Shown here piece after piece: positions 52,901-61,000 of a stretch of DNA of 64,000 bases. The stretch's first letter is position 1; each line of letters opens with the position of its first letter. The translations under genes and the position numbers were made by a program. Origin of the DNA: Chitinophaga eiseniae (GTDB lineage Bacteria > Bacteroidota > Bacteroidia > Chitinophagales > Chitinophagaceae); the NCBI RefSeq assembly GCF_900167135.1, contig NZ_FUWZ01000006.1, positions 518,523 through 582,522 of the forward strand, written 5' to 3'. The notes under the pieces are model-generated. The model was not told the origin of the DNA. It saw nothing but the letters and a program-made list of their open reading frames with translations, and made no database searches.

Positions 52901-55029
52901 GCGGAAATAGCGCCACCAGTAAAACTGTTCCCCCATCCGCCGCCGGTGATCTGGTCTACCGCGCTCTCCCCTACGTGGTCCCACAGCTCGCGGGCCATCA
53001 TCACATTTTCCTGCTGTTCTTTCTCCTGGTATACATCGTTGCTGTCGAGGCAGCAATAAGCTTCCAGGTGGCTACAGGCCCACTGTAAACGATTGGCTGT
53101 TTCGAGGAATGATTTTTCCGTTATCAGTACCCGCACGCCGGCGTCGCGCAACATAAATTTCAGGCGATCTTCCGGCAGGTCGGGTTCCATCGGGACATAC
53201 ATGCCGCCGGCTTTCAGTATGCCCAATAAGGCTGCAATACAATCCGGCGTTCTGTTCAGGATGACCGCCACGCCATCCTCCCGTTGCAGGGCTGCGGTCC
53301 TTATCAGAAAGTGAGCAATCCTGTTGGCATATTCATCCAGTTGCCGGTAGGTCAGCGATTGTTCGCCGAGCGCTACTGCTACGGCGTGGGGGGTGCGGTC
53401 TGCCTGTGCTTCAAAAAGACTCACCATCGTTTCGTCCGCCGGGTAGGTGGCTGCGTTCACATTGCCTGTCAGCATTTTCTGTTCAGCGGCATGGAGGTAA
53501 GACAGGCGGCACAGCAGTGCATCAGGTGCGTTCACCACCGCCTGCATCATGCCCGTGAAATTATCGGCCATCCGCTCAATGCGGTCGCCGTCGTAAATGT
53601 CCGTGTTGTACTCTATCAGAAAAAGCAACTGGTCATCCACCTCGCGGCAGTCGATGCGCAGGTCAAAAAGACTTACCACACGCACGGAGCTGTTGTAAGG
53701 GCTTATTGATAGGTCACCTGCAGCAGTCGGCCGTTCCTGCCGGCTGGCATCGTTCATATTCTGTAATGCCAGTACCACGTCAAAAATCGGATGTCTTCCG
53801 GGTTCCGCTTTAGTATACACCTCGCTAACCAGTGTGTCAAAAGGATATACCTGATGCTCATAGGCACCCAGCGTGATTTGTTTTACTTTTCTGAGCAGGA
53901 CACGGTATGTATCTTCTCCGGACAGGCGGGTACGTAATGCCAGCATGTTGACATAAAAACCGATCTGTTCTTCCAGATCGATGTGATCACGGCCGGCCAC
54001 CGGGCTTCCGATAATAATATCTTCCTGTCCTGTGTAACGGTATAGGAGAGCTTTCAGCAAGGCGGTGAGTCCCATGAACAACGTAGCACCCTCCTGCTGT
54101 AACAATTTTTTAAAGACCTGGAGCAGCGACGCATTTATCTCCCGGCTGACCACCGCGCCGTTATAGGTTTTCACCACCGGCCGCTGTCTGTCCGATGCCA
54201 AATCCAGCAATGGCAAGGGACCATCAAATTGCTGCAGCCAGTACCGGCGATGGGCTGCCAGTTTTTCACCGCTAAGCTCAGCTCCCTGCCAGACGGCGAA
54301 GTCCTTGTATTGTATCCGCAACGGAGCGGACGCCGGGTCTTCCCCGTTGGCAAACGCATGATAGGATGCCATCAGTTCTCCCATCATCACACCGGTGGAC
54401 CAGCCATCGCTGATAATGTGGTGCAATACGCACACCAGCACATAGCAGCGGGTGTCTATCTGCAACAGATCGGCGGTGAGCAGCGGTCCTTCGGTAAGGG
54501 TAAAAAGCCGCCGGGTAATCTCTTCCACCTTTTGCCGGGCGGCTGTTTCCGGCTGCACCCTGTCCCGGAAGTCCCATCTGCTAAGATGAAAACGTTGTGC
54601 GCCATCCGCGTATATGCGCTGGCGTAACTCACCGTTCCCGTCTTCGTGGAAAACAGTCCGTAATATTTCGTGCCGGCTGATCAGTTGCCTGAAAGCGGCT
54701 TCGAGTGAAGCAATGTCCAGCGCTCCATTAAAATTGCAGATCAGCGGCACGTTGTATGCAACGCTGGCATCATCTGCCTGGCTTACGATCCACAAACGTT
54801 TCTGGGCCGCAGAGGCCGGATAGTCGGGTTGCAGTGCTACCGGCATAATGCCGGAAAAGCCGTTTTTGTGCTGCGCGGAGAGATAGTCCACCAGGTCTTT
54901 TTTCTTCGCCCGTATCTCCTGAATCAGCGCAGTGTCAATATGTTCCGACAGGTACTTTACGGAGATATCACCATTGTCCAGGCTCAGGTGTATATTTTCC
55001 TTTTTCAGTTTTACCAGGAATTCTTTCAT
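46921..55029 (-). CDS. Terminal NRPS: C-A(Thr, interrupted by MT)-PCP-C-A(Asn)-PCP-TE
   Basis: 2,702 residues. Order: TubC-like docking domain (1-50), C (65-505, HHIISDG at 203-209), A split by a methyltransferase (A to ~640; MT ~660-930 with VLEIGCSSG; A again ~945-1305), PCP (S1356), C (1410-1850, HHIICDG), A (1875-2350), PCP (S2409), thioesterase (2470-2702; GYSSG with S2543, D2569, H2677). The ten specificity positions read DFWNVGMVHK (threonine) and DLTKIGEVGK (asparagine). MT insertion between core motifs a2 and a3 is the position linked to side-chain methylation in studied interrupted A domains, so O-methylthreonine is plausible. No epimerase domain. The TE releases the finished chain by hydrolysis or cyclisation. 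Confidence 0.95.
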   Translation of the reverse strand: MKEFLVKLKKENIHLSLDNGDISVKYLSEHIDTALIQEIRAKKKDLVDYLSAQHKNGFSGIMPVALQPDYPASAAQKRLWIVSQADDASVAYNVPLICNFNGALDIASLEAAFRQLISRHEILRTVFHEDGNGELRQRIYADGAQRFHLSRWDFRDRVQPETAARQKVEEITRRLFTLTEGPLLTADLLQIDTRCYVLVCVLHHIISDGWSTGVMMGELMASYHAFANGEDPASAPLRIQYKDFAVWQGAELSGEKLAAHRRYWLQQFDGPLPLLDLASDRQRPVVKTYNGAVVSREINASLLQVFKKLLQQEGATLFMGLTALLKALLYRYTGQEDIIIGSPVAGRDHIDLEEQIGFYVNMLALRTRLSGEDTYRVLLRKVKQITLGAYEHQVYPFDTLVSEVYTKAEPGRHPIFDVVLALQNMNDASRQERPTAAGDLSISPYNSSVRVVSLFDLRIDCREVDDQLLFLIEYNTDIYDGDRIERMADNFTGMMQAVVNAPDALLCRLSYLHAAEQKMLTGNVNAATYPADETMVSLFEAQADRTPHAVAVALGEQSLTYRQLDEYANRIAHFLIRTAALQREDGVAVILNRTPDCIAALLGILKAGGMYVPMEPDLPEDRLKFMLRDAGVRVLITEKSFLETANRLQWACSHLEAYCCLDSNDVYQEKEQQENVMMARELWDHVGESAVDQITGGGWGNSFTGGAISAVEMEEYSMNAYLKLKPLLHKNMRVLEIGCSSGLTLCKVAPEVGFYYGTDLSPVIIGNTRQMLAERGMTNVQLQTVVAHDIGNINERGFDLVIINSVIQHFHGHNYLRNVLRQAASLMKDTGWIFIGDVMDAGRKEDLVADLLAFKAANKNAGIQTKTDFSADLFIARGFLEDLIAEANPLKAVEITGKIRTVENELTRYRYDALLTVDKTSPSAPGGKRNKWQYSNTVLAEQPSARPALPLSPGNLAYLIYTSGTTGQPKGVQVQHDNVVRLFMTDPALFDFNETDVWTMFHSYSFDFSVWEMYGALFFGGKLILVPKVVAQDAAAYLQLLSEQQVTVLNQTPSAFYNLSAEILHTAGLSLPLRYVVFGGEALSPGKLENFHAAWPAVKLINMYGITETTVHVTYKEITSAAIGLGISNIGKPIPTLSCYVLDANGELLPVGVPGELYVGGAGVARGYLNREALTAQRFLQDTFAGNGRLYRSGDKVKQLPNGEIEYLGRMDHQVKIRGYRIETGEIEACLLKQEQIDKVKVVARQDRDGGKYLVAYFTGDAETNVKELRSALEKLLPRYMVPSFFVQIAEFPLTRNGKTDVSQLPDPLSPVMQETTGYIAPANEMERLLAAMWEDILGREHISMEDNFFELGGHSLKAMQLKSRIRKEIGRQIALKELFSHNTVRSLALLLENNFHSDEDVSIPRMPEQESYPASYSQRRFWALCQLAESATAYNMSDALFLEGHLDLAALQQALHWEIQRHESLRTVFRQDDAGDVRQYILPAEEAVCPIAYMDISHHPDPDAVLRRLYETDQATLFDLTAELLIRIRVVKVKENLHAIFSLMHHIICDGWSMEILAGELGEAYNCFAAGQAPAWPPLEIQYRDYAAWKNKQQPAENEAYWLQQFTGEIPVLSLPSDYPRPALKTYKGSSIERKLPSEVVTVLRSLCNREDATLFMGLLSGLNALFYRYTGQEDLVVGTPIAGREHHQLENQVGLYLNTLALRTQFSGDDSFQALLARVKDVLLGGYSHGTFPFDQLVEKLQLGKDPGRSPLFDVCMVLQNQRSTNLSAAYRGMKGLAMVPFAAAGGQTTSQFDLLFNFNEKNDELHLLLNYSTDLFSEDTICRFYDHFVQLLKAVTSAPQQPLCKVNYLRPAEIQQLIEGFNATAQDFPATTITALVEAQVAARPEDPAVVYGDSSLTYAALHQRVVALALRLQEDHHLKRGDIAALIMDRSEYMIITLLALLRMGVAYVPIDPDYPEQRRRYMLSHSNAAVVLTDEAYREALSGYPLVVVSAVPGDTAGTALPAAVAQPDDMAYVIFTSGSTGQPKGCMISHSNLANYIQWANGFYFEGADTGNWALITPLAFDLTVTAIYTTLTRGKTLYIGDQGKDIRQLLEDCFRHPDIDTLKLTPSHVSLLQGLDLRDTAIRTVICGGEQLTAAQVEILKNIHPAISVYNEYGPTETTVGCVACLAGNGRSILPIGKPAANTVIYILDAAGMPCPPGVYGEMYIGGAGVGMGYLHDPDQTKAKFVPDIFRPGERAYRSGDIAKWLPDGDLVFAGRKDNQVKINGYRIETEDIEQVILRQPGITAAAVIPGKTVAGSEQFLSAYYVAPESLQPDMLMAALQCQLPVYMLPRYITRLDALPVTLHGKLDTAALPDPRMTGLAGHRYVAPADETEAQLIIIWETVLERKGVGIHDNFFELGGNSLNVLRLSAAIKRTIGVDVSLRDILTYPTIAQLRRKRFTGQDSPAGPSGMHLANGPKKRERKNMFFVPPASGISYWYTDLLQALQQDVNGFFLNLRGIFDNGRPYTSIDELIGEWLGHILTEAEPGEPVFLAGYSSGGPIATILASLLEARGYRPVLFLLDAVPKEVYHETLTDREQFVSTIFPDVDRFSRLAETVAITADQAAVGRFLDMAFNFHCLWPGFKQPDITCSASAFVFVSPPQQNDLSGFHQWRNYIKGELQYIMLEEGEHMQLLQYKGNIDCMAACIRKALEFFG

Positions 55030-55037
55030 AGCAGGAG

Positions 55038-58000
55038 TTAAATTTTAATTTCTTTAAATGCACCGGCACTTTCATCAGGGGTATTCCGTAGCCATGTTTC
55101 CTGATGAATATAGGCAGCCAGCGTGCTCAGTACCGGCATTTCAAACAACTGCCCCAACTCCATCTCCACGTCAAACTCTTTATGTATGCGGGATACGACC
55201 TGCATGGCTTTCAGCGAATGGCCGCCGATTTCGAAGAAACTGTCTGTTGCGCTGACACGCTCCTGGCCCAGTACTTCTTCCCATATCACCGCCAGTTTTT
55301 CTTCCGTATCGCCTGTGGGCGCCACATATTCGCGCCGCCCTGCCAGGCTTGCTTCCAGGAAGACAGGGAGCTGCTTATGGTCCACCTTTCCGTGTACGGT
55401 CAACGGCATACGTTCCAGTTGCGCATAGACCGCAGGAAGCATATAGTCGGGCAGTCGCCCTGTCAGAAAGCCTCGCAGCACATCAGTGGGAAGGTTTTCT
55501 TCCGCCACGTAAAAAGCAGCGAGGTATGCGCCGCCGTCCTTCTCCGGCATCGCCAGCACCGTGGCGGCGGTTACACCGGGATGGTCAAGCAGCACCGTTT
55601 CAATCTCATCAAGTTCGATCCGATAGCCCCGTATCTTCACCTGCCTGTCTTTTCTTCCGGTATATAGCAGATTGCCGTCCGGCAGCCATCTGCCGGTGTC
55701 TCCCGTGCGGTACATCCGCTGTCCCTGCACCCACGGATGGGGCATGAACTTTTCGGCCGTCAATGCGCTGTTATTGAGGTATCCCTTCGCCACCCCTGCT
55801 CCCGCGATGTAGATCTCACCGGACATTCCCGGCGGCACCAGCCGCTTATCCTCGTTCATAATCAGTATCTCCGTATGGGCGACCGGTTTACCGACCGAAA
55901 TATCTATGTCTTCAGCGGTGATTTTTTTAACGGTGCAGCCGACTGTTGTTTCCGTAGGGCCGTACTCGTTATATATCTTCATGCCGGGATTCATGCGGAG
56001 CAATATGTCCACATGCTCAGGCATCAGTTGCTCCCCACCGCAGATTACGGTACTGACGGCAGTAGTATCAATGGCAAGCGTTCCCGCCAATGCAACATGC
56101 GATGGCGTCAGTTTTAGCGTATCGATATCCGGCGCGGTAAAACACTCCTGTATCAGCGCCGGCATCTGGTCACCGGTGGCCAGGTATAATGTCCGGCCTC
56201 TTGTCAGCGCGGTATAGATGGCCGTCACGGTCAGGTCAAACGCGATAGAAGTACACAGGCCCCAGTTGCCGGCGCCGGCGTCCTGCCAGTAATAATCATT
56301 GGCCCATGAAACATAATTGTGCAGGTTATGGTGGCTTACCAGGCATCCTTTCGGTTTGCCGGTGCTGCCGGAAGTATATATCACATAGGCGGTATCATCC
56401 GGCGCCACATCCGGCAGCAGGCTTGCATCGGCGTCGGGAAGGCCTTCCAGCTGTATGTCCAGCGCAAAAACGCCGCCGGTGAACGCCGCCGGTATGTCGG
56501 CCAACAGCATGCTGGTCGTCAGGATCACCTTCACCGCCGCGTCGCTGCAGATATGGGCGATGCGTTCTGCCGGATACGCCGGATCAATCGGGACGTAAGC
56601 CGCACCGGATTTGAGTATTGCCAATAATGCAATCACCATTTCTGCGGAGCGGTCTGTCATCACCGCCAGCAGGTCTCCCGGCGCCACCGGCTGTTGCAGC
56701 AGCCAGGCCGCCAATGCGGTAGCCTGTCTTTCCATTTCTCCATAGCTCCAGTTACGGCCATCACAGCGGAGCGCGATCGCATCCGGCATTAGCTGTGCCT
56801 GCCGGGCGATCAACCGGGATACCGGCGTCCATGCCGCAGCCGTGGCCACAGGCCTTACAGGGTTCAGTAATGCCTGTTCCGCCGGCAGCAACATGTTGAT
56901 ATCGTTCACTGTTCTCACGCCCGACAGGAACTGTTCAGACACCATCATCAACCTGTCGAGGAATCCGTTCGCCCTGAAGTAAGCTTTGTTATAGTTGAGG
57001 ATGAGCGTTTGACCTGCAGCGGTGTTCCGGATCGAGAATTGCACCTCGTCTTTCGCAAAATAAGCCAGCACTTTTACCAGCTTGTCACTCCCCTCCTTAA
57101 TGGTATAAAGGGTCTGATAGTTGTAGTAGAACTTCAACCCGGAGGTGCTGATCAGCCTGTTGAGCTGAAACACAGTGATAAACTGACGGCCGGCAATCTC
57201 CTTTTTCTGGTGCCGCAGGTACAACAGGTATTCTTCCACGCTGCCGGCGAAAGCACTGGCATCGTATACCAGCGGCAATATAGCGGTGAAGCAACCGAAC
57301 GTTTCTTTGGTGAGCGCGTCCCGCCCATGTGTAATATCATTGATAATAAATTGGCCCTGCGGCACCGCATAGAGGCGTACCATCAGGGAATACAACGCTC
57401 TGAAATACAGGGCTTCGGAAATATGATGTTCCACACAGAAGCGGCTGATCCCGGCCATATGCTCCGCCGGCAGTACCAGCGTTTCTTCCATGCTCTCTTC
57501 CGGCACTTCATCATACACATTGACCGGCGCCGGCTCTACATCGCGCAGCTTGTGTTTCCAGTATTCCGTGATAGCAGTGGTATCAAACTGCCTGGGATTA
57601 TTGGCAACATAATCGTGGTACTGGTACTGATTAAAAAGTTCCGCTGGTATCTCCTCCCTGCTTTTACCATACACTTTCTCAAACATCCTGAAGAACAATA
57701 CCGAAGAGGTCACGTCTGAGATCAGGTGGTGAATACTGATAAGATTGACATAACAATGATCATTGATTTTTACCAGGAAATATTTCACCAGCTCCTTATC
57801 CAGTCCATGGTCCAGCGTCACATACGCTCCGAGCCTGTCTTTAAGGTCTTCCTCCCGCAGCTGCAGCGCGGAAAGGTCTATCTCCTCCGTATTGAGCGTG
57901 AAACGTTTCCGGAGCCCCTGATATACTTCTCCTTCCTGTTCCGCGAGGTGGGTAGTCAGGATGGGATATATTTCATTGACAACCCCGATGGCTTCCTTCC

Positions 58001-61000
58001 ACAAGCGGGCATCGAGATACTCCTCCACGGCATAAAAGATCACCCTGTGCGCCGTTTCCCTGGGCAGTATTTTGCAGTTCAGGTAAAAATCCTCCTGCCT
58101 TGCAGACAGTGGGTATAACAGGGATATATCGTCTATCGACGCTTCCATCAACGCAAACAGTTCGGGATCATGTCCGTCGCTTAACTGGTAGGCGCCGATG
58201 GGTTGTTGCGGAGCGGCAATGATTTCAGCGATCAGCCTGCGAAGCCAGGCGGCCCAGAGGTTTATTTTTCCGGCGGTAAACAGGTCTGTTTTAAATTCGA
58301 AAGTGACATACCAGTCTTCGGGATTCTGCGTGATATACAGCATCAGATCGGCCTTGGAGGTATCTGCCCCGTTAAACACCGGTGAGATGTTCACGCCTTC
58401 CATTCCCTGTTTGGGCTGACGGGTCTCGAAAGAAGAGAAATTGTCTATCTGGAAATATACATTGCCGATATTCCTGCTTTGCTGCACTTTTTCCAGGTCG
58501 TTGAGCAAGCGTTCAAAAGGATAGTAGTTATAGTGTACAACATCGAGATACCGCTTCATTACTTCAGACAGGAAGTCAGCGAACGGTTTATCTCCGTCCG
58601 GGAAATTGCGGATACCGAATGTTTTCACGAACACGCCCAGTATATTTTCCAGGTCTGTATGCTCGCGGCCGGCGCTGGCGCATAGTACGGTGATGTCTTC
58701 CTCTTTGCTGATCCTGGAGAGAAAAACATTAAAAACACAGAGCATCAGCGGATAGAGCGTCACGTTGTATTTTCTTGCCAGCGATTCCAGTCCCTGCTTC
58801 AAATGTGTATCCAGCCTAAAGGTATGACTGGCTCCTTTAAAGTTACGGGAAGCAGAAACAGACTTGCCGCCATGCAGGCTGACGGGTTTGATACCTCCTT
58901 CAAAATGCCGCAGCCAGAAAGCGCTGGCTTCTGCCAGGCGGCTGCTTTCCAGCTGCTTTTTTTCCCAGCAGGCATAGTCTTTATATTGCAACCGCAAGGG
59001 AGGCAACGGACTTTGTTGTTTCAGCCTGCAGGCGTTATACAGCACCGCAGTTTCTTCCATCAGCAGGTTCAGCGACCACCCATCGCATACCAGGTGGTGA
59101 ATGGTGAACATCAGTATAAACCGCTGATCTTCCAGGTGCAGCAGCCTGACGCTGACGAGCGGGCCTTTAACAAGGTCAAATGATTTACTGACTTCCTGCT
59201 TTTTGATGAGATCGACTGCCTTTTCCTGTTCCGGTTCCGCTCTCAGGTCAGCATATATGGCGCCAAGCCATCCCGGTGTTGCCGGATGGATTTTCTGCAT
59301 GGGCGTACCGCCTGTTTCCAGGAAAGTAGTCCGCAGGCTTTCGTGCCGTACGACCAGCAGGTCCAGGCACGATTCAAAAGCACGGATATCGAGGTCGCCA
59401 TCAAACTGCAGGACACTGGAAATATTATAAGCTACCTTTCTCTCTTCGAACTGGGACAGCATCCAGATGCTTCTTTGCGCAAAAGAGAGATCATAGGCGG
59501 CTGCGGGAGGCGTCGGCACGATGTCTTCCTGTTCACTGCGGGAGGAACCTGCGATCCACGCTGCCAGGGACTGCAGCACCGGGTGCTCAAAAAAGTGCTT
59601 TAGTCCTATCTGTACTTTCATGCCGCGATGCACCCTTGATATCACCTGCATGGCTGCCAGCGAATGCCCGCCCAGCTCAAAGAAATTATCCAGCATGCCG
59701 ATATCTTCTCTTCCCAGCACTTCCTCCCATATTTTGGCCAGTTGTTTTTCTGCTGTTGTCTGCGGCGCAATATAATTGTCTTTACCGGACAGCCCTGTTT
59801 TTACCGGGTCCGGCAGTGCTTTTCTATCGGTTTTACCGTTGGCTGTCAGCGGAAATGCCTCCAGCTGTACAAACCAGGCAGGCACCATATATTCCGGCAA
59901 TATACCTGACAGGTATTGTTTCAGTATTCTTCCGTCCAGCGTCTCTTCTGCCGTGATATAAGCCACCAGCGCGTGACTGTTGCCTCCCGGTTCCGGTTGG
60001 GCTATCACCAGCGCCGACTTTACTTTCTCATGCCGCAAAAGGGCCGTCTCCACTTCCCCGGTTTCGATACGATAACCGCGGACCTTCACCTGGTGATCTT
60101 TCCGTCCGATATATTCAATGTTGCCGTCCGGCAGCCAGCGGCCTATATCACCGGAGCGATACAACAACCCGCCGGGGCTGAACGGGTCGGGTATGAATTT
60201 TTCCTGCGTCAGCACGGGGTTGTTCATATAGCCCCTGGCCAGCCCGGCGCCACAAACACAAAGCTCTCCCGGTACACCTACCGGCATCAGCTGCTGCCGC
60301 GCATCCAGGATATAAACGCCCACAGTGGGGATAGGGACGCCGATATTGCTGGCCGGCATACTTGTTTCGGCAATCGTTATTTCCTTATAGGTGGTGTGTA
60401 CCGTCGTTTCTGTGATCCCGTACATGTTGATCAGTTTCACGCCGGGATACGCATGCTTCCAGGCGGCCAATCGTGCCGGCTGCAGCGCTTCACCTCCAAA
60501 GATCACGCAACGCAGCGCTTTGATCTCATAATCATCTTCCAGGGCCACGTGCATCAGCTGATAGAAAGCCGAAGGCGTCTGATTTAAAATGGTAACGCCT
60601 TTTTTCCTTATCAGCTGCCAGCAGCGGTAGCTATCCCGCGCAATCTCTGTCGGCACTACGATCAACCGCCCACCATAGAACAGGGCGCCGTACATCTCCC
60701 ATACCGAAAAGTCAAAATTGTAGGAATGCAACATGGTCCATACATCGTTCTCCGTAAAGGCAAACAGGCTTTCTTCATGAAAGAACAGCCGCACCACGTT
60801 CCGATGGGTGATCATTACCCCTTTGGGCTGCCCGGTAGTGCCGGAGGTATAAATAACATAAGCCAGGCCGGATGCTGCTGCCACCGCCGGCGGATTGACA
60901 TCCGGGTAAGCGTCGAAGCCGATGGCAGTAATATCGATGCATTCCGCCGGCGTTGCGCAGGTATGTCCGTCAGACAGCACCAGGCTTATTTTCGCGTCGT

